This document shows, piece after piece, positions 16,776-24,761 of a stretch of 27,202 nucleotides of DNA. The position numbers and the translations under genes are program-made. How positions within the stretch are numbered: position 1 is the first letter of the stretch; every line of letters starts with the position of its first letter. Source of the stretch: JBBKWH01 sp037968855. Lineage in GTDB: Bacteria > Pseudomonadota > Gammaproteobacteria > Pseudomonadales > Moraxellaceae. Location of the stretch: assembly GCA_037968855.1 (NCBI GenBank), contig JBBKWH010000029.1:1-27202 (forward strand). Reading direction: 5' to 3'. The notes beneath the pieces were generated by a model. That model made no database searches. It saw only the letters and a program-made list of their open reading frames with translations, and was not told where the DNA came from.

Positions 16776-17591
16776 ATGATGGATTTTGATTTTAATTTGA
16801 TTCTGGTGCCGGTCACGCTGGCATTTTTTGTGATCTGGCTGTTTGATCGATTGGTTTGGAAGCAGCGGGTCCAAAAAGGTAAAGGCAACGAAAGCACATT
16901 AGTGAGCTGGGCCTATGACTTTTGGCCGGTGTTGGCGGTGGTGCTGATTGTGCGTTCTTTTTTGATTGAGCCATTTAATATTCCATCCGAATCCATGGTC
17001 CCTACGTTACAAACTGGCGACTTTATTTTGGTGAATAAGTTTGACTATGGTGTGCGCCTACCACTGTTTAATACGAAGGTGTTAAATACAGGTGAGCCAA
17101 AGCGTGGTGATGTGGCAGTGTTTCGTTATCCCGTGAAGCCATCGATTAACTATATCAAGCGAGTAGTTGGTCTACCGGGTGATACCATTGCTTATCTTGA
17201 TGGGGCATTGACGATTAATGGTCAGACCATCACACGTGAGCCATTGGCTGATATGGGTGATGGTGAGTATGAGAAGTTTTATCGTGAAAGCTTGGGTGAG
17301 CATTCACACATGATTCGCGAGTTAAGTGGTGTCTATAGTGGCAGTCAAGCACCCTTTGTGAATACCTATAATAATGGACAGTATATGGGACGTGCAGGGC
17401 GTGAGTGGTCTCTCACGGTTCCTGCTGGACAATATTTTATGATGGGTGATAATCGAGATCAAAGTGCAGATAGTCGTTGGTGGGGCTTTGTGCCAGAGGC
17501 CAATCTATCAGGTCGTGCTTTTTATGTTTGGATGCACAAAGAGCCAGGCTTTCATTTGCCGACTTTTTCTCGTAATGGAACAATGGATTAA
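16776..17591 (+). CDS. lepB: Signal peptidase I
   Basis: A 271-residue inner-membrane leader peptidase that cleaves Sec/Tat signal peptides on the periplasmic side. Two N-terminal membrane segments lie at about 5-24 and 48-64. The catalytic Ser is in IPSESMVPTL (Ser about 73) and the general-base Lys in YIKRVVGLPGD (Lys about 128). The C-terminal box GDNRDQSADSRWWGFVP is intact. Two consecutive ATG codons begin the frame. GGAG at 16769-16772 is 3 bases from the first and 6 from the second, so initiation at 16779 is equally likely. The E. coli enzyme is longer (about 324 residues), but shorter forms are common. Confidence 0.96.
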   Translation: MMDFDFNLILVPVTLAFFVIWLFDRLVWKQRVQKGKGNESTLVSWAYDFWPVLAVVLIVRSFLIEPFNIPSESMVPTLQTGDFILVNKFDYGVRLPLFNTKVLNTGEPKRGDVAVFRYPVKPSINYIKRVVGLPGDTIAYLDGALTINGQTITREPLADMGDGEYEKFYRESLGEHSHMIRELSGVYSGSQAPFVNTYNNGQYMGRAGREWSLTVPAGQYFMMGDNRDQSADSRWWGFVPEANLSGRAFYVWMHKEPGFHLPTFSRNGTMD

Positions 17592-17647
17592 TCTAGTGCA
17601 TCCCTGTGATGCCTCGTCAAGCTTGATGGACTGCCAAGGAATATAAG

Positions 17648-18037
17648 ATGAACAGCATGTATGCGCAGCGTGGAATATCGTACTGGGGTGTCATGTCACT
17701 GATTTTGGTGGCAGTGATGTTTTTAAAGGTGGGGATTGTGGCGATTCCGGCTTATATGGATGATCGTTTGATTAACGAAACAATTAATTCTCGATTGATT
17801 GCTGCGCCTACTAGTACGCAGCCACTGCAGCTTTATGGGGAGCTAGCACAGCAATTTAATATGAACAATCTACGTGACCTGGATGCAAACGAAATTTTGA
17901 CGGTCACTAATGTTAGTGGCCTACAGGTTATCAAAAACTACGAGATTCGTAAGAATCTCATCGCGAATATGGATTTGGTACTGCATTTTGAAAAAACCTT
18001 CGACCAACGGGCCATCAAGAGTGGCTCAGGTAGCTGA
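17648..18037 (+). CDS. DUF4845 membrane protein
   Basis: A 129-residue protein of the DUF4845 family, which usually sits between lepB and rnc in beta- and gammaproteobacteria. It has one N-terminal membrane helix (about 12-34, GVMSLILVAVMFLKVGIVAI) preceded by a short basic segment, then a small extracytoplasmic domain with the conserved pattern ANEILTVTNVSGLQVIKNYE. AAGGA lies 7 bases before the ATG. Its 3' end overlaps rnc by 17 bases. Function is unknown; position suggests only cotranscription with lepB, rnc and era. Confidence 0.88.
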   Translation: MNSMYAQRGISYWGVMSLILVAVMFLKVGIVAIPAYMDDRLINETINSRLIAAPTSTQPLQLYGELAQQFNMNNLRDLDANEILTVTNVSGLQVIKNYEIRKNLIANMDLVLHFEKTFDQRAIKSGSGS

Positions 18038-18710
18038 TCCTCGGCTTGAGTCTCGGCTGGGTTATGTGTTTACACAGCCTGCGTTATTGATCCAAGCCTT
18101 GACGCATCGTTCTGCCAGTCAACGCAGTAATTACGAGCGTCTGGAGTTTTTGGGTGATGCTTTGTTGGGGGTGATTGTTGCTCAAACTCTTTATGAGCGT
18201 TTCCCGCAAGAAAACGAAGGGCGCCTAACTCGGATGCGCGCAACGTTGGTACGTCAAGAGTCATTGGCGGCGATAGCTCGTGATTTGGCGTTAGGGCCAT
18301 GCATGATTTTATCGAGTGGAGAGATGAAGAGTGGTGGTCATCATCGCGAATCTATCCTTGCCGACGTTGTGGAGGCGATTATTGGTGCAATTTATCAAGA
18401 TGGTGCCAGCATGCAGACCTTACATGCGGTGGTACTGAGCTGGTACATGCCGTATTTGATGGATTTACAACCCGGTGATGCCTTGAAGGATCCCAAAACA
18501 CGATTGCAAGAATGGTTACAAGGCCGCAAGTTACCGTTGCCGGAATACCAGTTGGTTGAGGTGAAAGGTGAAGCACCCAATCAACATTTTATTGTCGAGT
18601 GCCGTGTCAGCGGTGCACCTGTGGTCTGTGGTGAGGGCAGCAGTCGTCGTCATGCGGAGCAATCCGCAGCCAGTGATCTTATTAAACGTTTGGAAGCGAT
18701 GCCCTCATGA
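18021..18710 (+). CDS. rnc: Ribonuclease III
   Basis: A 229-residue double-strand-specific endoribonuclease that processes rRNA precursors and structured mRNAs. The signature NYERLEFLGDALL lies at 38-50, and the second catalytic region is ADVVEAIIGAIYQD. The C-terminal double-stranded RNA-binding domain starts at DPKTRLQEWLQ and ends SSRRHAEQSAASDLIKRL. The frame is open upstream to 17910, but GTG 18021 (VAQVADPRLESRLGY) gives the normal family length and N-terminus; a longer start would lie deep in the DUF4845 gene in another frame. The stop overlaps the era start by 4 bases. Confidence 0.95.
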   Translation: MAQVADPRLESRLGYVFTQPALLIQALTHRSASQRSNYERLEFLGDALLGVIVAQTLYERFPQENEGRLTRMRATLVRQESLAAIARDLALGPCMILSSGEMKSGGHHRESILADVVEAIIGAIYQDGASMQTLHAVVLSWYMPYLMDLQPGDALKDPKTRLQEWLQGRKLPLPEYQLVEVKGEAPNQHFIVECRVSGAPVVCGEGSSRRHAEQSAASDLIKRLEAMPS

Positions 18711-19702
18711 GCGACTCAGTTGATAGCACGAATGATCTGATTGGTCAGTTTTTTAAAGACACCCCCGAAGTACCAGCAGATTTTCGCTGTGGCTTTGTGG
18801 CCATTGTTGGCCGTCCAAATGTGGGTAAGTCAACATTAATGAACCATTTGCTGGGCCAAAAGCTCTCGATTACTTCGCGTAAGCCGCAAACCACACGACA
18901 TAAAATTGTGGGGATTGATACCCGCGATAACGTGCAAGCGGTGTATGTTGATACACCCGGTATGCATAAAAAAGAAGTGCGTGCGATTAACCGAATGATG
19001 AATAAAGCGGCGACATCAGCCTTGCGTGATGTCAGCGTGGTGCTGTTTGTGTTGGACGGTCTTAAGTGGGTGCCGGACGATGAGCTTGTACTAGAAAAAT
19101 TGGTTCATGCTGAGATGCCAGTGGTGCTGGTGATCAACAAGATGGACACCTTAGACAACAAAAATGCCATGCTGCCGCACATTGAGCGCTTGTCTAAACG
19201 TATGAACTTTAGTGCGATTGTGCCGGTTTCTGCGTTGCAAGAAGCCAATCTAGATGAATTGCGCCTCGTGATTGCCAAGCATTTGCCATTTGCGCCGCCG
19301 ATGTATGGCATGGATCAAGTGACTGATCGTTCGGAGCGCTTTTTGGCCAGCGAGATTATTCGCGAAAAAATCATGCGCATGCTGGGCGAAGAGCTACCCT
19401 ATGATCTGACGGTTCAGATTGAAAGCTTTAAAGCTGAACCCGCGCATATCCATCCTGAGAGCGGTAAGCCCAAAGCAGCCTGCACCTTTATTGATGCGAC
19501 GATTTTGGTTGAGCGCCAAGGCCAAAAAGCCATTGTGATTGGTGATAAAGGCCAAAAGCTCAAACAAATTGGCGTAGAATCGCGCCAAGACATGGAAAAA
19601 ATGTTTGAGCAAAAAATCATGTTGACCTTGTGGGTTAAAGTCAAAGGGGGTTGGTCTGATGATGAGCGTGCACTTAAAAGCTTGGGTTACGGTGATATCT
19701 AA
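18707..19702 (+). CDS. era: GTPase Era
   Basis: A 331-residue GTPase that binds the 3' end of 16S rRNA and assists 30S maturation at the membrane. G1 is GRPNVGKST (35-43), G2 QTTRHKI, G3 DTPGM and G4 NKMD. The C-terminal KH domain shows IVIGDKGQKLKQIGVESRQD. It is about 30 residues longer than E. coli Era because of an acidic N-terminal extension before the G domain. The ATGA overlap with rnc indicates translational coupling. Confidence 0.97.
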   Translation: MSDSVDSTNDLIGQFFKDTPEVPADFRCGFVAIVGRPNVGKSTLMNHLLGQKLSITSRKPQTTRHKIVGIDTRDNVQAVYVDTPGMHKKEVRAINRMMNKAATSALRDVSVVLFVLDGLKWVPDDELVLEKLVHAEMPVVLVINKMDTLDNKNAMLPHIERLSKRMNFSAIVPVSALQEANLDELRLVIAKHLPFAPPMYGMDQVTDRSERFLASEIIREKIMRMLGEELPYDLTVQIESFKAEPAHIHPESGKPKAACTFIDATILVERQGQKAIVIGDKGQKLKQIGVESRQDMEKMFEQKIMLTLWVKVKGGWSDDERALKSLGYGDI

Positions 19703-19710
19703 CGCAATTT

Positions 19711-19716
19711 AAGGGG
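19711..19716 (+). promoter_or_regulatory. Strong Shine-Dalgarno of the small lipoprotein gene
   Basis: AAGGGG ends 6 bases before ATG 19723 and favours that ATG over the in-frame TTG at 19720. Confidence 0.65.
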
Positions 19717-19722
19717 AACTTG

Positions 19723-19926
19723 ATGACACAGACTTTGCGTCAAATGATGTTGCTTGGCGTGATTACAATGGCAATATTGCTGCAAGGCTGTGTCCACAAA
19801 CTGGTCACCGTACCCTTAAAAGTTGCCTATAAGACCACCAAGTACACTGTCAAAGGCACTGCCGCTGTCGTAGGTGCCGTGATTCCAGATGGTGACGACG
19901 ATCAAGCGAGTGCTGAGAAAAAATAG
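19723..19926 (+). CDS. Small lipoprotein, resembles NF038104 family
   Basis: A 67-residue predicted lipoprotein. The N-terminus has a short n-region, a hydrophobic core and the lipobox LLQGC (Cys about 23). The mature part is only about 45 residues: HKLVTVPLKVAYKTTKYTVK, a short hydrophobic Ala/Val/Gly stretch, and an acidic Asp-rich tail. I recall similar short lipoproteins in Acinetobacter and relatives annotated as NF038104, with no known role. It sits between era and recO, 20 bases after the era stop. It is a real gene by its lipobox and Shine-Dalgarno site. Function unknown. Confidence 0.75.
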   Translation: MTQTLRQMMLLGVITMAILLQGCVHKLVTVPLKVAYKTTKYTVKGTAAVVGAVIPDGDDDQASAEKK

Positions 19927-20120
19927 TTGGCGTTATCCTCGTCATCAAATGATGCAACAAGCGATACACAGAAGCTCTACTGTGTTGATTGATCTGACGA
20001 TCGTGATTACTTTAAGTTAGCCGGTTATTCATGCGCTGAATTTTGCTGGATTGATTGAGTGTCTCACACGTGTAGATCAACCTTTTTTGCTGTAGTAATC
20101 GATGGAGTCGACCCACACCG
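19927..20120 (+). other. Spacer between lipoprotein gene and recO
   Basis: No supported gene. A weak 6-bp hairpin (ACACAG with CTGTGT, 19966-19985) is present but lacks a T-run. A frame beginning at 20059 runs into recO out of phase and has no family features. Confidence 0.5.
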
Positions 20121-20831
20121 ATGCGCAATCAGCTGTTGCATGGCTATGTATTACATCAGCGCCCTTATCGCGAAAACAGCCGATTGGTCAACTTCTTGTC
20201 GGTTGAGTATGGACGTGTCGATGGTGTGGCCCGCCAGCATTTACCACCGTTGTATCAGTCTGCTTTGTTATATGCATCAGGCAAGTCGGGGCTTAAAAGT
20301 TTTAGCAAAAGTGAGCAAACGGGTCCGGTGCATATCTTGCAAGGGCAGGCATTGTTGGCTGGGTTTTATTTAAATGAGTTATTGGTGCGATTGCTGCCGA
20401 TAGAGGAACAATGTACCGAGCTGGTTGCCGCTTATGGCATTGCGGTTGAAGGGCTTAGCCAGCTGACAATACAATCAGATCCACATCGCGCATTGATTGC
20501 GATTTTGCGTCGGTTTGAATGGGTGCTGTTGCAAGCGCTTGGCTATGCCGTGGTATTTGACCGTGATGAGCTTGATGCGCCGATTGAGCCTGATGTCTAT
20601 TATCGCTATCACGCTGGTGCGGGGTTTTGTCGTAGTGGTCAAGGTGAGTCTGGTGCAACCTTACTGCGGTTGGCCGATCCATCACAGATGTTTTTGCCTG
20701 AGCATCTGGCGAGTTTGACCCGTATCTTTAAGCGTGAGTTGGCCCTACAGCTCGGCGATCAACCGCTTAAAAGTCGTGAGTTGTGGCTGGCAGGCCGTCC
20801 AAATGAGACCAATTCTTTTTTTGTAGGTTAG
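20121..20831 (+). CDS. recO: DNA repair protein RecO
   Basis: A 236-residue recombination mediator that works with RecR to load RecA on SSB-coated single-stranded DNA. The N-terminal OB-fold segment MRNQLLHGYVLHQRPYRENS and LVNFLSVEYGRVDGVAR is characteristic, and LLAGFYLNELLVRLLP marks the helical part. No zinc-finger cysteine cluster is apparent, as in many gammaproteobacterial RecO proteins. The era-recO-pdxJ order supports the call. Shine-Dalgarno is weak (GGAG about 13 bases upstream). pdxJ starts 6 bases after the stop. Confidence 0.92.
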   Translation: MRNQLLHGYVLHQRPYRENSRLVNFLSVEYGRVDGVARQHLPPLYQSALLYASGKSGLKSFSKSEQTGPVHILQGQALLAGFYLNELLVRLLPIEEQCTELVAAYGIAVEGLSQLTIQSDPHRALIAILRRFEWVLLQALGYAVVFDRDELDAPIEPDVYYRYHAGAGFCRSGQGESGATLLRLADPSQMFLPEHLASLTRIFKRELALQLGDQPLKSRELWLAGRPNETNSFFVG

Positions 20832-20837
20832 AGCATC

Positions 20838-21542
20838 ATGAGTGTGTTGTTGGGTGTCAATATCGACCACGTCGCCACATTGCGCCAAGCGCGTGGCACA
20901 GTTTACCCCGATCCAGTCCACGCCGCGTTAATCTGCGAGGAGGCCGGTGCGGATGGCATTACCTTGCATCTGCGTGAAGATCGTCGGCATATTCAAGATG
21001 CTGATGTGCTGCGGATGCGACCATTACTCAAAACTCGGATGAATCTTGAGATTGCGGTGACTGACTTTATGGTCGATTTTGCCTGTCAGGTCAAACCACA
21101 GCATGTCTGTTTGGTGCCTGAAAAACGTGAAGAGCTGACTACTGAAGGCGGCTTGGATGTGGCAGGTCAACTTGAGCGGATTCGTGCGGCAACCCAACAG
21201 TTGACGGCGGCAGGCTGTGAGGTGTCGTTGTTTATTGATCCAGATTTTGACCAGATTGATGCTGCGGTGGCCTGTGGTGCGCCAGTGATTGAGTTACATA
21301 CTGGCGCGTATGCAGAGGCAATGGGCGAACAGCAAGCGATTGAGTTAAAGCGCTTGGCCGACGCGAGTGCTTATGCCGCAGGACGCTTGGTCGTGAATGC
21401 GGGTCATGGTTTAACCTTACAGAACGTGGCTCCGGTGGCACGGATTGCGCAAATTCATGAGCTGAATATTGGTCATGCTCTGATTGCCGATAGTGTTTGT
21501 GGGCTTGCCCGAAGCCGTGCGGCAAATGCGTGCAGCGATTGA
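20838..21542 (+). CDS. pdxJ: Pyridoxine 5'-phosphate synthase
   Basis: A 234-residue TIM-barrel enzyme that condenses 1-deoxyxylulose-5-phosphate with 3-amino-2-oxopropyl phosphate in vitamin B6 synthesis. Hallmarks in order are GVNIDHVATLRQARG, ITLHLREDRRHIQD, CLVPEKREELTTEGG, VSLFIDPD, ELHTGAYAE, NAGHGL and GHALIADSV. It is the last gene of the plus-strand run and is closed by the terminator 34 bases on. The start is ATG 20838, 6 bases after recO. Confidence 0.97.
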   Translation: MSVLLGVNIDHVATLRQARGTVYPDPVHAALICEEAGADGITLHLREDRRHIQDADVLRMRPLLKTRMNLEIAVTDFMVDFACQVKPQHVCLVPEKREELTTEGGLDVAGQLERIRAATQQLTAAGCEVSLFIDPDFDQIDAAVACGAPVIELHTGAYAEAMGEQQAIELKRLADASAYAAGRLVVNAGHGLTLQNVAPVARIAQIHELNIGHALIADSVCGLARSRAANACSD

Positions 21543-21575
21543 TGCGGCCCTTAACGTTTGATTGAATCAATAATC

Positions 21576-21605
21576 AAAAAAGGACGCAAAATAGCGTCCT
21601 TTTTT
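21576..21605. terminator. Bidirectional terminator between pdxJ and the alpha/beta hydrolase
   Basis: A perfect 12-bp stem (AAAAAAGGACGC with GCGTCCTTTTTT) closes a 6-base AAAATA loop. The A-run and T-run make a U-tract on either strand, so it can stop both pdxJ and the convergent hydrolase transcript. Confidence 0.93.
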
Positions 21606-21616
21606 ATACGCTAGAT

Positions 21617-22381
21617 TTAGGCGTGCTGGTCAATCCAGACAAGGATATCGTTGGCCACTTTTTGCCAATTGGCCTCGCCAACAATCCAGTGTGCGTGGTT
21701 GGCGTACTCGTGATAGGTCGCTTGGGGATATTTTGCTGCGACTTGTTTGACCACTGCGGCTGGAGTGGTTCGATCTTGCCCTGCGCCAATCACCAGCATG
21801 GGACAGGTAACATCAGCAGCGTTGATGCGGGTGGCATGGCGTCGATCTAACGGCCAAAAGCCAATTTCAAAGGCTGCACGGCCAGACTCATAGACCATTT
21901 TGGGATAGAGCGCCGTCCGTTCTGCTTTGGGTAGCACATTAAGGATAGCGTAGTCCATGGTCTTTGGACCCATGACAAAAGGTTTGTTCCAAAAATTCCA
22001 GCGACTGGTGACGGGAAAAAACGTCCGCAGGACCGACGGCATTAGTGCAACAATCCCTGCTGGTGATGCAGGTGTTAGTAATACCGCTGCTTTGGCCAAA
22101 CCTCGACTGGCAAGGATCTGGGCCAACAATCCACCCATTGAGTGTCCCAATAGAATGGGTGGCTCTGAGAGTGTACGGATATGCTGCTCTAAAAAATCGG
22201 CATAGTCTAAAATACTGGTGCTGCCTAGTGCTGGATCAGGTGTTTGGCCTGCGGGCGCGTTATGCATGGGCAGGTCGGGAGCCAAACAGGTATAACCGGC
22301 GGCTTCTAAGACTGTGCGATAATTTTGCCAATACCAGCCACCGCCACACATGCCGTGAATCATTAAAATGGTTTTGCTCAT
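21617..22381 (-). CDS. Alpha/beta-fold hydrolase
   Basis: A 254-residue cytoplasmic serine hydrolase of unknown substrate. The fold is clear: an oxyanion-hole region MIHGMCGGGWYW, nucleophile elbow GHSMGG (Ser 81), acid residue in GAGQDRTTP (Asp about 203) and catalytic His in YANHAHWIVGE (about 231). A mobile cap rich in Trp, Phe and Pro lies at about 110-170. It resembles lysophospholipase or esterase-type members; nothing in its surroundings points to a pathway. It stands alone on the minus strand between two terminators. Confidence 0.85.
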   Translation of the reverse strand: MSKTILMIHGMCGGGWYWQNYRTVLEAAGYTCLAPDLPMHNAPAGQTPDPALGSTSILDYADFLEQHIRTLSEPPILLGHSMGGLLAQILASRGLAKAAVLLTPASPAGIVALMPSVLRTFFPVTSRWNFWNKPFVMGPKTMDYAILNVLPKAERTALYPKMVYESGRAAFEIGFWPLDRRHATRINAADVTCPMLVIGAGQDRTTPAAVVKQVAAKYPQATYHEYANHAHWIVGEANWQKVANDILVWIDQHA

Positions 22382-22484
22382 GTCCGCTTGACTCGATTGA
22401 TCATCCTGATCTCTTTATACGGGATGTTTGTGGACAGAACAAACCATAGATCTGATGGTATGAGTGATATATGCCGCTATTTTT

Positions 22485-22490
22485 GAGGAG
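22485..22490 (+). promoter_or_regulatory. Ribosome binding site GAGGAG pointing to a TTG start for miaE
   Basis: GAGGAG ends 9 bases before the in-frame TTG at 22500. The alternative GTG at 22464 lies upstream of this site and has no good Shine-Dalgarno sequence. Confidence 0.6.
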
Positions 22491-22499
22491 AGTGTTGTA

Positions 22500-23126
22500 T
22501 TGAACGCCATTGCGCCATTGTTAGATCCGGTCCATCAGTTTTTGGCCTGTCGAACACCGCAGGCTTGGGTGGATGCGGCCATACAGCAGATTCCATTGAT
22601 CATTCAAGATCATGCCAATTGTGAAAAAAAAGCGGCCAGCACAGCCGTCAACTTGATGTTTCGCTATGGATTTTTTACTGACTTACAGGTCAAGCTAGCA
22701 CAATTGGTGCGTGAAGAAATGCTGCATTACGAGCAAGTGCTTGAGATCATGCAGACGCGTAATCAGGCATGGGTTGCCGTTCCCGCAGGGCGTTATGCCA
22801 ATGGCTTGCGCAAGCATGTACGGACGCATGAGCCAGCGGCGCTGGTCGATGTGCTGATTATTGGCGCGTTTGTTGAGGCCCGTTCGTGTGAACGATTTGC
22901 CGCATTAGCACCGTTTGTTGATGATGAATTGGCCAAATTTTATCGTTATTTGCTCAAGTCTGAAGCGCGGCATTTTGAGGATTATCTGGCGCTGGCCACG
23001 CAGATGGCCGGAGAGTCGATTGATGCACGAGTGGCATTTTTTCGTGAGGTAGAGCGTGAGTTAATTGAGTCACCTGATACTGAGCTACGTTTTCATAGTG
23101 GTTGCCCAATGGCTGCATCGATTTAA
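22500..23126 (+). CDS. miaE: tRNA-(ms2io6A37)-hydroxylase MiaE
   Basis: A 208-residue diiron, ferritin-like monooxygenase that hydroxylates ms2i6A at position 37 of tRNA. Ligand-type residues are spaced as expected: Glu in NCEKKA (about 42), EEMLHYEQV (Glu 73, His 76), VEARSCERF (Glu about 126) and SEARHFEDY (Glu 155, His 158). YGFFTDLQ and GRYANGLRKHVRTHEP are also MiaE-like. The start is set at TTG 22500 because of the strong GAGGAG upstream; GTG 22464 would add 12 residues. It is a single-gene unit followed by a strong terminator. Confidence 0.92.
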   Translation: MNAIAPLLDPVHQFLACRTPQAWVDAAIQQIPLIIQDHANCEKKAASTAVNLMFRYGFFTDLQVKLAQLVREEMLHYEQVLEIMQTRNQAWVAVPAGRYANGLRKHVRTHEPAALVDVLIIGAFVEARSCERFAALAPFVDDELAKFYRYLLKSEARHFEDYLALATQMAGESIDARVAFFREVERELIESPDTELRFHSGCPMAASI

Positions 23127-23143
23127 ATCAAATCGACAGATCA

Positions 23144-23170
23144 AAAAATAGGGCATTACGCCCTATTTTT
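23144..23170. terminator. Bidirectional terminator between miaE and the L,D-transpeptidase gene
   Basis: An 11-bp perfect stem (AAAAATAGGGC with GCCCTATTTTT) closes a 5-base ATTAC loop, with U-tracts on both strands. It lies between convergent genes. Confidence 0.92.
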
Positions 23171-23207
23171 GACTCATCAAAGTGATGGTTTGATCTTACT
23201 GGCTGAG

Positions 23208-24536
23208 TTAGTTACTCGGAGAGCCGCGAAATTGTACGGGTACACCTTTTTTGATCCGTTTGGCCAGTGCTTCGGCATCCCAGTTGGTGAGGCGGACGCA
23301 GCCATGTGAGCGGCTTTTATCGATGCGGGACGGCGAAGGTGTGCCATGAATGCCATAGGACGGTTTGGACAGCGCAATCCACATGCTACCAACTGGATTG
23401 TTTGGACCCGGTGGTAGTGATAAGGGCTTCATGTTTTTGCCCTGAATAAAGTTCTTGGGGTTGTAGCCGTACCAAGGGTTTGGCGCAATTGCTTTAATCG
23501 TCACATCGCCACTAGGTGATGGTGTGTCATCGCTACCAATGGTCGCAGGATAAGCCACGATCATGTTGTGGTTTTCGTCAAAACCATACAGCTCGCGTGC
23601 GCCTTTGTGGGCGATCAGCAAATGAATTGGACGTGTATCGGCAGGGCCAGGGTCGGCCACTAAGATTTGTTCGCCGACTTTGCTGAAGTCTTTGCCGCTA
23701 TTAATCTGCTCTAAAAAACGCTGGTCCATATGGAAGCGCTCACCGAGCATTTCGGTGACTGAACCATAGTACAGACCTTTCATTTTGGCTTGTTCGGCAT
23801 AGTCGTGTGGAGTTGATGCGTAAGGCCCCTTGATATCAGCGTCGGTCAAGGTGTAGCTGATCATGACGGGGCTGGTGTCGGCTAACATCAGACGATTCCA
23901 GACCTCAGCATCCATCAAGCCATCGACGGGCAAGCCTTGCATTAGCTCAAAGGCTGCAATGGACTTAAGCATGTTACGGCCGGTAATGCCGTCAATCGCA
24001 CCCGGTGAGGAGTGGCTACGATCCAGCAGAATTTGTGCTTTGGCATAGACTGGATATTGGCCTTTGTCTAAGCCCTCTACCCACGTGGCAGTATTGATGA
24101 GATCTGCTGTCCATAAGCTGACGTCAGGTGGTGGTGTGGTCGCTGTATTGGACTCAGTTGATGGGCTGGTCGGATCAGCTATAGGGTCAGTGCTGTGATC
24201 GGTTAAAGATTGGTCAGTCAGCGCTTGTTCGGTGTTGCTCGATTCGACTGTCGATGAACCAGCTTGCGTGGCAGGCGCACGAATAACCGGCATCTGCTTG
24301 GGATCATTGAGTGGTAGGGGTTGGTTGTTATTCGGTTGTTTACTGGTTGGATCCAATGCAGGTGTCTGATCTATCGTGTCAATTTTGGATTCAATCGAAT
24401 CGAATGGATCAGTGGCGACTGGATTGGTGATCATCGATTGAGTCTGTACAGGTGTGCTGTCTTTTGGCGCAGCACAAGCAGCAAGTGCAGCCATACAGGC
24501 CAACGTCAGCGTGGTTTGACGAAAAAAAGGCAACAT
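23208..24536 (-). CDS. Lipoprotein L,D-transpeptidase (YkuD domain)
   Basis: A 442-residue periplasmic enzyme that forms 3-3 peptidoglycan cross-links or attaches protein to the wall. The start is ATG 24536 (MLPFFRQTTLTLACMAALAAC), a lipoprotein signal with lipobox LAAC, preceded by AGGA at 6 bases; the frame runs 15 codons further upstream without better support. A Ser/Thr/Pro/Asn-rich linker covers about 22-140. A peptidoglycan-binding-like helical domain follows (ILLDRSHSSPGAIDGITG, GLPVDGLMDAEVWNRLM). The C-terminal YkuD domain has PSPSGDVTIKAI, YGIHGTPSPSRIDKS and the catalytic SHGCVRLTNWD (Cys about 412). The layout resembles the ErfK/YbiS-like group with a PG_binding_1 domain. A YcbB-type assignment is less likely because the length and order differ. 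Confidence 0.9.
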   Translation of the reverse strand: MLPFFRQTTLTLACMAALAACAAPKDSTPVQTQSMITNPVATDPFDSIESKIDTIDQTPALDPTSKQPNNNQPLPLNDPKQMPVIRAPATQAGSSTVESSNTEQALTDQSLTDHSTDPIADPTSPSTESNTATTPPPDVSLWTADLINTATWVEGLDKGQYPVYAKAQILLDRSHSSPGAIDGITGRNMLKSIAAFELMQGLPVDGLMDAEVWNRLMLADTSPVMISYTLTDADIKGPYASTPHDYAEQAKMKGLYYGSVTEMLGERFHMDQRFLEQINSGKDFSKVGEQILVADPGPADTRPIHLLIAHKGARELYGFDENHNMIVAYPATIGSDDTPSPSGDVTIKAIAPNPWYGYNPKNFIQGKNMKPLSLPPGPNNPVGSMWIALSKPSYGIHGTPSPSRIDKSRSHGCVRLTNWDAEALAKRIKKGVPVQFRGSPSN

Positions 24537-24542
24537 AAAAAA

Positions 24543-24546
24543 TCCT
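24543..24546 (-). promoter_or_regulatory. Ribosome binding site AGGA of the L,D-transpeptidase gene
   Basis: AGGA on the minus strand lies 6 bases before ATG 24536 and fixes the start at the lipoprotein signal. Confidence 0.65.
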
Positions 24547-24602
24547 ACTGGATATGCATATTTGGGGCTTATTGCGATCATGCCTGTGATCAGTACATCA
24601 GC

Positions 24603-24630
24603 ACTATAGTAACGCTGTAAATACTGTGCA
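24603..24630 (-). promoter_or_regulatory. Candidate sigma-70 promoter for the L,D-transpeptidase gene
   Basis: On the minus strand, TATAGT (24603-24608) matches 5 of 6 bases of the -10 box, and TGCACA (24625-24630) matches 4 of 6 of the -35 box at 16-base spacing. A start of transcription near 24596 would give a leader of about 60 bases. Based on consensus match only. Confidence 0.35.
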
Positions 24631-24707
24631 GAGTGAATGTTTTAGCCGTGAAGTCTGTAAAAACAAGCGAGTGGTACATTTGTCTGCTGCTGATCGATCC
24701 GGTGATT

Positions 24708-24716
24708 TGTTATCAT
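24708..24716 (+). promoter_or_regulatory. Candidate extended -10 promoter for hemE
   Basis: TGTTATCAT combines an extended TG motif with TATCAT (5 of 6 of the -10 consensus). The -35 region is poor (CTGATC at 15-base spacing), as is common for extended -10 promoters. Transcription would begin near 24723, just before a perfect GATGATCATC palindrome at 24727-24736. Confidence 0.38.
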
Positions 24717-24761
24717 GCCGCGCAAAGATGATCATCATCCAGACTTTGTGGAGCGCCATCC

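Noticed and set aside
20059..20373. Open frame of 104 codons overlapping the recO start
   Set aside because: It runs out of phase through recO, whose family features are clear; its Cys/Trp-rich product looks like a shadow.
21232..21570. Antisense open frame of 112 codons over the pdxJ end
   Set aside because: pdxJ is certain on the plus strand, and the antisense product is His/Pro/Gln/Ser-rich with no recognisable domain.
22388..22420. TTGACT-like -35 box upstream of miaE
   Set aside because: No acceptable -10 sequence occurs at 16-18 base spacing; TATAC is too far downstream.
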